A stretch of 64,000 nt of DNA, taken from Pollenia angustigena (taxonomy: Eukaryota > Arthropoda > Insecta > Diptera > Polleniidae). The notes below the pieces were generated by a model. It made no database searches, was not told the DNA's origin, and saw nothing but the letters and a program-made list of their open reading frames with translations. Shown here in pieces: positions 1 to 10,942 of the stretch (its first letter is position 1; every line of letters begins with the position of its first letter). The stretch is from NCBI GenBank assembly GCA_930367215.1, contig OV884059.1:156362511-156426510 (forward strand), given 5' to 3'. The position numbers and the translations under genes were made by a program.

Positions 1-1244
1 AGCTTAACAATAAGAAATTGATTTAGTATTTTAAATTAAATTTTTGGCAATAGACATGAACATTTGTGAAACAAAAATTTGTAAATGTTTTATAAATCAA
101 TGAAAAAATTCATTACGATAACGAAAAATGATTTTTACTCAATGTACATAATAAGTAATAGGTTAAATAACAAACAACGAGAAAGAAAAGACAAGAGCAA
201 AAAATACTCACATTCTTTGAATTTAAATGTTAATTTAAATACCCAAAATTTACGTAGCAGTACAAGCCAGTTATATGGAAAAAATGTTGATGAAGGTAGT
301 CGCGGGCTGGAAGATTAATTAAATGCAATTTATTTAAAGGTTAGGTTACGAAAGTAGAACAAACCATGATGTAATAGAAATAAAATTCACAAGAACTCAA
401 ACCATAACCAAATTTTACCATAATAATCAAGAAACTAATAAATTACTGTCTTGAAACTTAGCAAATTTAGTAATTTATTAAATGAATTAATGTCATTGAA
501 CAAATTAAAAGTGTAAATAAAATGTTTCGTTAAGGTAACGACAAATAGTTCAAGTCTAAATAAAATTTCTTGCAAGTTAATGAATTTTTTTGATCGATTT
601 TATGAAACATTTAATTAACTGAGGACTAATGAAACATGCTTCATGAATCCAATAAAGCGTGACATAGGTTGAATTTGAACGTAGTTTTTCATTTGATTAA
701 TGACACAATCCATTGACTCTGTGAAGAAAATTTTTCAGTGTATATGCAATCGTTTTAAACCTCAAACTTTTAACGTGTTTGTCTGGTGGGGTACCATAAA
801 TAACTTCAGTTATTTATCAATTTTATGGTTATCAGTTGATAACCATATAAAACTCAGACGATGTACTACTGGTGGAAAAACACAAAAAAAAAATCAGATT
901 TATTACTAGTGGAGGCCAAAATACTCTGGAGCGGATTCTAGAAGTAAAAAAAATCAATTCGGCTTTAATTTCTATTTTAAATACTTTCTTTAGGAAATAT
1001 CTCAGCCAAATATGGTGTAAAGATCATCTAAAGGGTATTTCACCTTTTGGTTTAACGTTCTCTTGGGCAAATAAGGTGTAAGCATACCTTAGATGCGATA
1101 AATATCGAAAATGACAGGATTCTTGAGGCTTTCTGTTTTCTTTAGTCTGGACAACTTAACAGAGTACCTTGTTATCTAGTGCTACGGGAGTCAGAAGCCT
1201 TCATTAAAAATGCACACCGGACTGACAATTGGCTGAGGTCTCCG
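1..1244. other. No gene seen; AT-rich DNA
   Basis: The only open frames are short and have no recognisable protein. There is a perfect 11-base-pair hairpin with a 2-base loop at 824-847. Nothing else stands out. Confidence 0.5.
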
Positions 1245-1247
1245 TTA

Positions 1248-2097
1248 AGCTGGGATCACACGATTGCCGCAATGCACCAATTTTCACACTTTTTAATACA
1301 CCAATCGTGTGACTGCACAACCAATTGGCTCATGTACCAATCGAGGACAATATTGTGCTTACTTTTACCAATCAAATGCAACCCTGGTGCGGCAATCGTG
1401 TGACGGTTTGCTATGCAACCGCGCGTCAATAAAAATAACAAAAATGCACCAATATTTATTGCCTTCTTGTGCGGCAATCAAACAACACAATACACGCCAA
1501 TATTTGCCTTTTTTTAAATAAATTTTACGTTTTTGTGTTTCTTTTAGCAAGTAATGAAGATAAATATGTATTTATTTATTATGCATTTTAATTTTTTTTT
1601 TTTAATTTATGTTATTAACAAATATGTATGTACATATGTTCACAAGCATACTATGTATGTAGCTGCTAAGTGCGAATATTTTTATCAAGGATATTTAATA
1701 AAATTAACATTTGAAATTGTTAAACTAATTTTTAGAATTTCATAAATTTTTCTTAAAATATTTTAAACAAAACTATTCAACAAAAAATTGTAGAGTACCT
1801 ATGAAAAAAATTTACGTTTTTAATGAACATACCAACTAGAACTTCCAAACAAATAAAAAAGCTACCACAACAGCTGTTTTCGTAGTTGTCAAGTAATAAC
1901 AATCGTGTGAATGTGCTGCGGCAATTATTGTACCCATTTCACTTTGTACCAACTAGCGACAATTAAATTTGTATAAAACAGGGCAATCGTGTGATTTCAG
2001 AATATTTGATTGGTGCAATTTCTTTATTGTCCGTCAATAAAGCACAATCAAAATTGTGCCATATTGGTGCATTTGCGGCAATCGTGTGATCCCAGCT
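1248..2097. mobile_element. TTA-flanked element, 850 bp, ends AGCTGGGATCACACG
   Basis: The ends are inverted copies (AGCTGGGATCACACGATTGC at the left, its complement at the right). TTA is duplicated at 1245-1247 and 2098-2100, which is the target signature of PIF/Harbinger transposons. The core CAATCGTGTGA recurs at about 1309, 1394, 1908, 1983 and 2077. No transposase is seen. Confidence 0.8.
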
Positions 2098-2408
2098 TTA
2101 GTATTCTTCTTGCGGTAACTGCTTCCTGTCTTTCAGGATAATTGTTTTTGCGTAAGCCTTGCTTTTCTGATGGAAGTTAGCTTTTCAGTAAGTTGTTTGC
2201 CGTCGGATGGGGGACTGTCTTTTTCAAGGCGTAAGCTTACAAAAGGATTCAACGAAGAGCAGTATCATATTTGAAGTCTTCGGAAACCCCATTTAAAATA
2301 ACACATGGATATCGTTAAATTAACTTAATTACTCATAAGGATCCAGAATATAAATATATACTTTAAAGGGTCTAAGATCAGCATTGCAAAATTACAAACG
2401 GAATGACA
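2098..2408. other. No gene seen; short dispersed-repeat piece at the end
   Basis: Unassigned DNA. The segment at about 2365-2406 (a TCTAAGATC...ATTACAAACRGAATGA pattern) also occurs at 17531-17566, so it belongs to a dispersed repeat. Confidence 0.4.
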
Positions 2409-3121
2409 TATTTATACTAGGGATATAACGAAACGCCTTTTTGCCGATACGATGCCGATACTTAAAAATAATATCGTCGATACCGATACGAATATTGAAT
2501 TAAAATTAACAAAATTCAAGTAAGTAATTTTCTTTAATGCAAAATATTAAATAATTTTTTAAATTCATATCAATAAGATTAAAAATTACGAATTTAATTT
2601 AATTAATTAGTAATATTAAAAAAACCCAGTGTGATGACTAATATTTAATAAATTTTCATATTAATTCGAATGTGTATTCTAAGTCAATTTCTAAATTGTA
2701 ATTTGATTCGAATTAATATGAAAATTTATGTAACGAAATGTTACTCACCATGAAATAAATTCCCAGATTTTATTTATAAGGGTAATTACGATTGCCATTG
2801 TGCAAATTTGCAATTTGTTAATTTGCATATGATTGATCGTGAGCGTACCACTTTTATTTTTTGTGGAAATGTACTATTTTTCTTAAACTTTATTCTTGGA
2901 ACACAAAAACTTCTGGCAGCACTGTAAAAAATCTGCATTTGTTTACAATAAAAGCACAAGCAAATTAAAATAAATTTTTTCTTTTTAAATTATTTAAATT
3001 TAATTCTCCATTTTATATTAAAACCCACGAAAATGTTCAATTTATAAGCTTCCTTTAAAAACAATATGGCGCTTAATATGTCAAATGTTATTGTTTACAT
3101 TTTTTTGCAACTGAGCAAATA

Positions 3122-3495
3122 CCCTACAAATAATATTGGACAACCTGATCCATTTTGATAACATGGACTACTCCATGGACTGGTCCGATGTAATGCAAGC
3201 ATGGACAATTTCATTGTTAAAAAGTGTTTGTAGTGAGACGACATGTCTTCGGTTTTTAACGACTGGCTTTCGTTTTCAAACGACTTCAAAACTAATCCTC
3301 TTGAGTATACCATGGAGTAGTTTTAAAACTACTCCTTAGTAGTCCAAAGGTGGGCTATATGGTACTGCCCTAGGACATCGTAATGTCAAATAGACCATGT
3401 TTTTTTCCATTCGTTTGGTTACTTTTGGACTAGTCCTAGTCCATTGTGGGCTACACTTTACACGCGTGTTTGGACTGATCCTATTATTTGCAGGG
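3122..3495 (-). mobile_element. TA-flanked foldback MITE, copy 1 (374 bp)
   Basis: The ends read CCCTACAAATAATA and, inverted, CCCTGCAAATAATAGGA, bordered by TA. The sequence is an inverted copy of the element at 3573-3946, and further copies lie at 37571 and 60416. It is noncoding. Confidence 0.8.
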
Positions 3496-3572
3496 TACAT
3501 ACAATTTGTTGTTGTGTTGTGTAAATGTGTGTATTTTTTTACGCATTTGCATCGTTTGCACACTTTGCACTA

Positions 3573-3946
3573 CCCTGCAAATAATAGGACCAGTCCAAAC
3601 ACGCGTGTAAACATTAGTCCACAAGGGACCAGGACTAGTCCAAAACTAACCCAAACGTATGGAAAAAACCTGGTCTATTTAACATTACGATGTCCTAGGA
3701 GAGGACCATATAACCCACCTTTGGACCACTAAGGAGTAGTTTTAAAACTACTCCATGGTATACTCAAGAGGATTAGTTTTGAAGTCGTTTAAAAACGAAA
3801 GCATGTCGTTAAAAAACGAAGACATGTCGTCTCACTACAAACACTTTGTAACAATGACATGGTCCATGCTTGCATTACATCGGACCAGTCCATGGAGTAG
3901 TCCATTTTATCAAAATGGATCAGGTGGTCCAATTTTATTTGCAGGG
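3573..3946 (+). mobile_element. TA-flanked foldback MITE, copy 2 (374 bp)
   Basis: Begins CCCTGCAAATAATAGGACC and ends TTTATTTGCAGGG, between TA dinucleotides. It lies head to head with copy 1 across a 77-base spacer, making an 825-bp palindrome. The strand label is arbitrary and only records the relative orientation of the copies. Confidence 0.85.
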
Positions 3947-4699
3947 TACCCATCGTGATTTTCCTTAACATTTAAAATTGATAGTAATAAGATTTTTGCT
4001 TAAAAACAAAGTATTCTTAAATTTTTGCGACGACACAAATATATATCTCAAATACGGCAGAAATCCTTTGCTATTTTCTTTAAGTTTAACATGCCATTGT
4101 GCCAGTAAACAATTGGATCTGCACCTTTAGAAATATTAGGAGATCCAAGTTTTCTCTAAATTCTTCTTAAAACGTTCAAATACATACACGCTTTAGAAAT
4201 GGGAGAACATTTCACTACTATGCACAGTTGGAGATTTCGGCCAAAAGCAATAAAACCAGAGATAAAACCAAGTTTTTTTGCATTACTCGTTTCCTAAAGC
4301 AATAAAATTTGGAACCTTGTAAGTAACTGAAGGCCGTTGTATTAACGTTTTAAAATTTTTGATACGCCCATAAATAACGTCCATTATGCTGGTGCCCATT
4401 AGGCCGCCATATTGTCCAGTATTTAAGTTATGTCATTGCAATTGGTCGGATTATTGATTCTAAAACCTGTTTGTTCAGAAAAAAAAAACATTTACAAAGT
4501 ATCGTCGTATCGACAGTAAATTATCGCCGATATCGAAACATCGGCAAACCTTCAGTATCGCCCATATATACTGGTATTCGTTACATCCCTTATTTATATA
4601 TACCCATTACAAATGTTGTAAAATAAAAGATCCCACGAAAAAAATTTTCAAGATTATACAAAATCTTTTTATAAAATTCTTTAAGAATTGTGATTCTTA

Positions 4700-4825
4700 G
4701 GGCCATTATTATAACTTGGCGTTAGCTGTTATCCGACAGTTAACAGACGCTTTTTGACAGATAACACATTATTATTTGTCAATTTAATCTTAACTTTAGC
4801 TAACTTCAAGTTGTAATAATGGCCC
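4700..4825. mobile_element. TTA-flanked MITE, 126 bp, ends GGGCCATTATTATAAC
   Basis: Inverted ends GGGCCATTATTATAACTTG and CAAGTTGTAATAATGGCCC. TTA is duplicated at 4697-4699 and 4826-4828. Noncoding and PIF/Harbinger-like. Confidence 0.88.
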
Positions 4826-4828
4826 TTA

Positions 4829-5390
4829 AAAAGAATTGAGCTTGGTTTTAAGATCGAATTATTCTTAAAAGACCCGAAAAAAATCGTAATAAGAGAATTG
4901 TGTGTTGATAATTTTGTTGATGCTTTGTTGACATTTTATTTACAAAGTAAACAAAATAGCGAGTTACTTTGTATCGAAACAGTATCAAACCCGCATCACT
5001 GCAATGCGTTTTCGTGTTTGGCAACTCACCCATACTAAATTGCTCAGAACATTTCAAAAAGTCAAAATTAAAATTATAATTTATAACTTAAAAAAACTCT
5101 AAAATTTTTCCACTGTGCTCTTTTTATCAGTATGTAATTGTATTTTATATTGTCAGAGGTATTAAACGCATTAAGATTTTTACAATACATATCAAAATCG
5201 TTGCAGATATAAAGAACAAGTTGACAATGATTTAATATCTGTAAAAAGGAAAAAACAATTTTGAAATACCAGAAATGAAAGACAAACCTTTGCGTCATAT
5301 TTAAACAATTTTATTTAATTTAATTGTATTTTCCACCGTTGAACTTCACAATATTAATTTATCTAGGGAATAAAAAGTTTTGGAAGTTGA
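4829..5390. other. No gene seen
   Basis: AT-rich sequence with two short minus-strand open frames that resemble no protein I know. Confidence 0.4.
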
Positions 5391-5426
5391 CTTAAGCAAT
5401 TATGTAAATGCAAACAAACAACAATC

Positions 5427-6154
5427 GAGGGGTATAGATGCAAAGACTGCAATGTCCACATTTATAGTTTTCGTAAAAAATAGTAAAAACCTCTAGTTCA
5501 AAGTATATTCATATTTATGTATTGTATATCATGCTATTCAGTAAATAAGAATATGATGAAGATATGACGCAAGTTTCAACCAAATCGATATAGCGGTTTG
5601 CTGGCAATTATAATAATAAAATTGGAGATTGCTGTGTTTGCTTTAATCAAATGGAAATTGTTGTTTTTTTAGCATGGGCAAGTACTTTAAAAAATCAGTA
5701 GTTATAAAATTCTTAAACTTAACAAAGGCTTAATTTTTTCTTGATTGATTTGGAGGAACTTCATAACAACTTAGCTCCATAATAACGACTAATGACAAAG
5801 TTATAAAACTAACTGTTTCATATAAAAAATAATTTGTTATATTTTTTAATTTCTTTTTAGTTTTGTTTTGCAAAAAAGAAACAAAATAAAAAAATAGCAT
5901 GTATTTTCGAAAATAGTTTAGAGAAAAAGAGCTTAACAAACTGTGATCATTGCAAAAACGACAATCTCCAATGAATGGACATTGCCGTTTTTGCATTAAT
6001 TCTTAATTTTTGAACATACTTTTTTATGGGATAAAAGTGTTTCTGGTAATGTAATATTCACTAATTGAAAGCATTCATTAAATACAACTAAGAGGTATTA
6101 TTAGTTATGTTTGTGAAAAAAGTGGACATTGCAGTCTTTGCATCTATACCCCTC
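5427..6154. mobile_element. TIR element inserted in a LINE, 728 bp
   Basis: Perfect 33-bp inverted ends at 5427-5459 and 6122-6154 (outer bases GAGGGGTATAGATGC). The flanks share AATC, so the duplication is probably 4 bp. LINE reverse-transcriptase sequence starts directly at the right border, and the same frame may continue to the left. No coding sequence inside. Confidence 0.8.
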
Positions 6155-7740
6155 AATCGGCCATTTAACAAAAGATGGCGCTGTAATTCAAAACAGTTAT
6201 AAAAAGGCAAATATTATTGCACAAAATTTTGAAAAAGTTCATTCAACTTTGGGAAATTTAATATCACCTGTTGGGCGTTATGTTACGAAGCATCTTCAAT
6301 ATCCAACAACATTTAACATCGAAAGATGAAGTAAATTTTTTTGTTAAAACGTTAAAAAATTCAAAGGCACCTGGTACAGATGGTATTAAGGCTATTCTTT
6401 AAAAAAATATGACTGACACCTTCTTTGACTTAATAGTAAAAATAAAAACGGTTACTTTCCAAAAATTTTCAAGACTGCGAAAATAATTCAAATCCTTAAG
6501 TCTGGTAAAGATCCAAATTCTGTGGAAATTTATCTTCCTACTAGCATGCTTAATATGTTAGATAAAGTATTTGAAAAATAATACTGCAAAGACTAAATGA
6601 TTTTACCGAAGATAATGGCATCATACAATCGGAGCAAATTGGTTTTCGAAAAAGTCATTCTACAATCCACCAGGTTATGAGAATTGTTAACTTCATACAA
6701 CATAACAAAAATAATAAATGGATCACTGGGGTGGTATTTTTGGATATCGAAAAAGCATTTGACTGTAAATATTTGGCACAATGGCTTAATGTATAAACTC
6801 GGTAAGCTTGGATATCCAATTTATTTGCAGAAATTAATAAAAAGCTTTTTAAATGAAAGATATTTTGTTGTGAATGTTGATAACGTATTTTCAACTAAAC
6901 GTCAAATTAATAACACTAGGGAAAGTTTCAAATGCAATCGTAAAAAGAATGGAAAAATTTCTTCTACATGCAAAGAATTATTTTATAAAATGGAAAGTTA
7001 AGATCAACGACGCAAAGACGCAAGCAATAATATTTCCTTTTAACAAATCGCCAAAGATGATAATACCTAGTATTAATCTCTCAATTCAAGGAGCACACAT
7101 TCCATTTCAAAACTCTGTTAAAGGCTAGATAACCATATTATACTTTGTATTAATACATGTCAAAAACTCAAGTAATATGACAAAGTGTGATAGTGTGAAT
7201 GTAATTTGCCACGAAATTGACAAGTATTATGAAAAATGTTTGACATCCCATACGACTTCATCGTTTTTTGAAAAATATCTTAACATTGGATCAGGGTTGC
7301 ATTTTATTTCATGTGTAAGTGTTTATACTTTGTGTGATGGTGTGAACACAAACTGTCATGTTACATTAGATTTTTTGACAGTCACAACAAAAGTTATTAG
7401 ATTTCTATCTCACAAAGTATTATGGAATACGTAAGACTTGTGAGATAGTGTAATCTAGGCTTAAGTATTTAGGAGTTACATTAGATAAAAAATTGACTTT
7501 CAAATAACACATTGAACAAGCTTGTTCTAAAGCAATAAAGTGCGGAAGAGCGCTTTTTCCTTTATTAAATCGCCGATCTAGTTTAAATTTCAATAATAAG
7601 ATTTTACTTAACAGAATGTTTATAAGACCGATAATGACTTATGGATGTCAAATTTCTGTCAACAAAATGCGCTGAAACTCACATGAAAAAGTTGCAAATA
7701 ATACAAAACAAAAATCTCAAAATTACATAAAAACTATAAG
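6155..7740 (+). pseudogene. Decayed jockey-like non-LTR retrotransposon, reverse transcriptase
   Basis: Pieces of a non-LTR reverse transcriptase lie in order through several frames: the KANIIAQNFEKVH region (about 6200-6240), LKNSKAPGTDGI (about 6350-6390), KSGKDPNSVEIYLPTSMLN, EQIGFRKSHST, the first catalytic block VVFLDIEKAFD (about 6734-6765), LYKLGKLGYPIYLQKLIKSF, and the thumb region KWKVKINDAKTQAIIF then KYLGVTLDKKLTF (about 7465-7505). The second catalytic block (Y/F-x-D-D) is absent: sequence from before it joins directly to sequence after it near 6905-6925. Stops and frameshifts are frequent, and two elements interrupt it (5427-6154 and 7121-7460). It is not functional. The N-terminal ORF and the endonuclease are not in view. 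Confidence 0.85.
7121..7460 (-). mobile_element. TTA-flanked MITE, 340 bp, ends AGGCTAGATTACACTAT, copy 1
   Basis: Inverted ends (AAGGCTAGATAACC; right end GATAGTGTAATCTAGGC) with TTA at 7118-7120 and 7461-7463. It splits the LINE. Removing it with one TTA restores an unbroken reading frame through the FQNSVKYLGVTLD region, which proves the borders. An inverted relative is at 36304. Confidence 0.92.
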
Positions 7741-8000
7741 GTAGATTTTTTTGCAAAAGTAACTAGTAAAATTACACAAAGCTTCGAACATCGTAATAGA
7801 AGTTCAAATTTGAATTAATAAGAAATTTGCAAAGTTAACATCTTTTACGACTTTAGGAATAAAGTTTATAAATGTTAAATTATAAGATATTCTAACGTAT
7901 CTTATAATTTTTATTTTATCAGTACGTAAGGTATTTTTTTCTATCTGTTTAACTTAACAAGAAAAATTATCCATAATTGTATATTTCTCATTATTCATAT
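7741..8000. other. No gene seen
   Basis: AT-rich sequence after the LINE remnant. It contains a short inverted pair (AAATTATAAGATA / TATCTTATAATTT) at about 7876-7911 and nothing else of note. Confidence 0.3.
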
Positions 8001-8256
8001 GCGGGGCTTAAAGCACAAGGGGTTTAAGTGCCTTTTCCTAAAATTTAGTTTACATATGGAATTATAGGTGAAGTTCGGAGAAGTTGTTCAGAGCACAAGA
8101 GGTGAATGTAGGATTCTCATCCGGACGCTAGATATGGTGAACAATTCAAGCACTTGACATTAAAATACCTGCTTCGCTTAAAACACAAGCGAAACAACCG
8201 CTTTTGTCTCATTATTTAACATTAGTCACTTGATCCCCTTGTGCTTTAAGCCCCTC
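8001..8256. mobile_element. MITE of about 256 bp, ends GGGGCTTAAAGCACAAGGGG
   Basis: Inverted ends of about 30 bases: GGGGCTTAAAGCACAAGGGG at the left and its complement at 8235-8255. CATAT lies next to both borders and may be the duplication, but the edge is uncertain by a base or two. Noncoding. Confidence 0.7.
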
Positions 8257-8449
8257 ATATAATAATTCAATATTTGGTGCAATACTTTTAGTAATACCTC
8301 AAACCTTGTAATTTATAATTATTTTAATATTTTATTTTAATGTGTAATGATGATAGTTAAGTAAATAATAAAAAAAAAATATTAATTTATCTAAAGTATT
8401 TTTATTTTATTATAAACAAAAAAAAAAAAAAAAATTCTCTAATCATTAA

Positions 8450-8715
8450 AAAAATCAAAAATATTAAAAAAATTTTCAATATTTTTAATTAGGCTTAAGT
8501 TCATCAAATTTAATTTTCATTAAATTATTTTTATGAAGAAAGCAATTTTACAACATGAAAATTAATTAAAATTTGCTGATAATTTTTCATTCTTGACTCA
8601 ATCTGGGCTCGAACCCAGGCGTTTTTACGGACAGGTTACCCTGACATGTTTCGATTGCAACCACTCAATCTCCTCAGAGGGCTTGCCGTTTAACACTCGC
8701 AGCCATCGACGACTG
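8450..8715 (-). repeat. tRNA-derived SINE, minus orientation
   Basis: Read on the minus strand, a tRNA-like head carries the B box GGTTCGAGCCC (8605-8615) and an A-box-like GATTGAGTGGTTGC about 50 bases upstream. An AT-rich body of about 150 bases follows and is shared with 31345-31580 in the opposite orientation. The head does not fold as an intact tRNA, so I call a SINE. Confidence 0.6.
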
Positions 8716-8841
8716 CTGACGTCATTAGTCAAACATCAATCCTTAAACCAAATTGTATTTTACCTTTGGTAGATCGAAATTTGCTTTGAATGATTATCTA
8801 TTTTAATTTATTTTACATGTTTTTCCTTTACTTCTGTTTTT

Positions 8842-9065
8842 TCGTACTTTTGTCAAGAATTCTTCTTGTTTTTTAATTTTTTTTTCTTTCTTTTTCTTGC
8901 TGACCTTTTCAGCACAACTCGAAGGACAAATGCAAACATAGAGCTCGTGCCTTAGCTTTTAAGTTGTGCTGAAAAGGTCAGCAAGAAAAAGAAAGACAAA
9001 AAAATTAAAAAACAAAAAAACAAAATATGTACTTTGAACTTCAAGAAGAATTCTTGACAAAAGTA
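8842..9065. mobile_element. Long-stem hairpin MITE, 224 bp
   Basis: Nearly the whole length is one inverted repeat. GTACTTTTGTCAAGAATTC at the left pairs with the right end, and the inner stem pairs 8888-8920 with 8963-8995 around a loop of about 42 bases. A transcript would form a long, almost perfect hairpin. No clear target duplication. Confidence 0.75.
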
Positions 9066-9240
9066 CTTTATATTTATGTTGTATTAAATTTATATTAATA
9101 TCTTTTATACTTTCCCAGTTTGAAGAGAATGTGTCTTCTTTTTTTCTAAGAAGTTAGAGAAAATCAAAAACTTTAAATGCGTTTATCTCGAAATGGTTTT
9201 TTTTGAGTTATGCCGGTCTTGCAGCAAATGAGCGATATGT
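9066..9240 (+). repeat. Left arm of a 5-kb inverted repeat
   Basis: This stretch, including GAGTTATGCCGGTCTTGC, matches 14002-14150 in inverted orientation. A short direct copy of its last 45 bases is at 14195-14240. The arms enclose the Tc1-like element and more, suggesting one old element later filled with insertions. Confidence 0.5.
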
Positions 9241-9245
9241 ATATA

Positions 9246-10940
9246 CAGTTACGGACAAAATGGGGTCTTTATTAAATAGGGTATTCCAAGTTTATATTAT
9301 AAAAAAAAATAAATAAATATGAAACAAACATGTTTTTATTTAAAATTTGTTATTATATTTTTTGCAAAATTCGTTGCTAATATTTAAAACAAAAACTTAA
9401 AAAAAAAATTACTAAATTTAATAAAAAAATTATAAGTCCATTTATATCTATGATTTTTAATGGACAACAAAATAGGGTCATTAAGAAAAAATTACAATAA
9501 CTTTTAAAAACATATAAAACCTAGTATTTTGTCGCATGTCCTTTGTTAGCAAGCACAGCCTTACATCGTTTTGGCATGTTATCCACCAAGCAATGACAAA
9601 TCTGATTTGGATGTTCTCCCGCAGCTCGTCATTATTTTGGGATTTTATTGCTCCAATCCTTTTTTAACAATTTGCCATAAATTTTCACTAAGAACTTAAA
9701 CGTTCAAATACTATTCCATGTTGCTTTTTATCCAAAATAATGGCCCAACATCATGCCAGGAAAAACATTCCTACACAACTATATTACCTCCTACATGCTT
9801 AAATGTTTTAGTAGTGTCACGTGGGTAAAATTCTGCGCTTCTTAGGAGGTCTTAACCATGTTTTACCATTGTTCAATCAAATTGATTTTAGATTCGTTCG
9901 ATCAAAACATATTGCGCTACTTTCTTCCATGAACATGGTCATCCCAATCCTTATGAGCTTTTGCGAATATTAGGCGATTTTGACAATGTCTTTTTGTTAG
10001 CATTGGCACTTTCCTTGAGGATCTCCCGAATAACAGAGTGGTAATTGTAAACAAGATAAAAGTTCACGTAGACCAAAGGGCATCAACAAATTCTATTCAC
10101 TTTACTCGATCATTAGCTAGGATCTTTGCTTGGTTCCAAGTCACATTAAGAGATTCATTCATATTTCACCATTCTTATCCATGTGTTTCGGGGATTTCCA
10201 GAATTTCTATGGCCCTGTGGGTTCCAGTCCAGTGCTTGCCTTGCGATTTCGTCAGGTGGCCTTCTTAGGATGTAACCTATCTAAGTCCATTAGCCGATTT
10301 GACACTACAGTTAAAGATTCTCAGCTTTGTGGTGGTGTTTTATATTGTTTGCCCCCCATATTCTATGCAGGGAATGGAATGCGGTCCTACTAGCAGCCTT
10401 CTTACAGTCCTAGCAGAAATTTCGAGTTCTAATTCTGTTTTAATTGCGGCACCGGACGGGAAAGGGTCTCGACTGGATACAAGTTGTATGTGTTTAGCTA
10501 CTTTTTCAGTAGTCTTTCTTGGTATATCCAGTACCAAGTGTGCGTTGTGTGTGTTTTGGAGCTTACAAAGCATTATAAACAAAATTCGGGGACCTTTCAA
10601 TAGATTTCGCTATTTGCCGTTGGCTTTGACGGTAATTTGTCAGCTTTTCAATGATCAATCTTTCGTTTTCCGAACAAAACTTACCACGGCCCATACCTAT
10701 TTTTAAATTTTTTGTTTTTTTCTTAATTAAATTTATAAAGATTATTTAATGAACACAAAAAATATTTTCGCTAATATTGTTTTGTCAGCTCATATTCACA
10801 AATTTTTACAATAAAGGAAATGTTCCGAATTCAATATATTTTTAAATTATCTATTTTTAAAACGCGATAAATTAACAATATTTTTCGAGATAAATAAAGT
10901 TATGAAAATGTGGATGACCCTATTTTTTTCTCCGTAACTG
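9246..10940 (-). mobile_element. Tc1-like transposon, inactive, 1,695 bp
   Basis: The inverted ends begin CAGTTACGGA and are flanked by TA (9244-9245, 10941-10942). On the minus strand the remains of a Tc1 transposase run from about 10697 to 9528. It starts MGRGKFCSENERLIIEKLTN, continues after frameshifts with SGAAIKTELELEISARTVRRLL (second helix-turn-helix, about 10400-10465), then SNESKINLI, then a VGPLFWI remnant, and ends LVDNMPKRCKAVLANKGHATKY (about 9528-9595). The usual first catalytic motif W-S-D-E-S reads stop-S-N-E-S, and I could not find the second-Asp block. It is dead by several independent lesions. Confidence 0.92.
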
Positions 10941-10942
10941 TA

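Larger units (their letters stand above)
2417..4590. mobile_element. hAT-type element with a nested MITE pair
   Basis: The ends read AGGGATATAACGAA and, inverted, AGGGATGTAACGAATA. The 8-bp duplication TATTTATA lies at 2409-2416 and 4591-4598, the hAT signature. Subterminal zones at both ends are rich in the ATCG/CGATA word. Two inverted MITEs (3122-3946) sit inside. Without them the element is about 1.35 kb. No coding sequence. Confidence 0.8.

Noticed and set aside
85..318. 77-codon frame near the left edge as a gene
   Set aside because: Lys/Asn/Ser-rich low-complexity product, no domain, no splice or regulatory support.
10038..10706. Plus-strand open frames of 76-135 codons
   Set aside because: They are antisense shadows of the Tc1-like transposase on the minus strand, whose motifs are clear.
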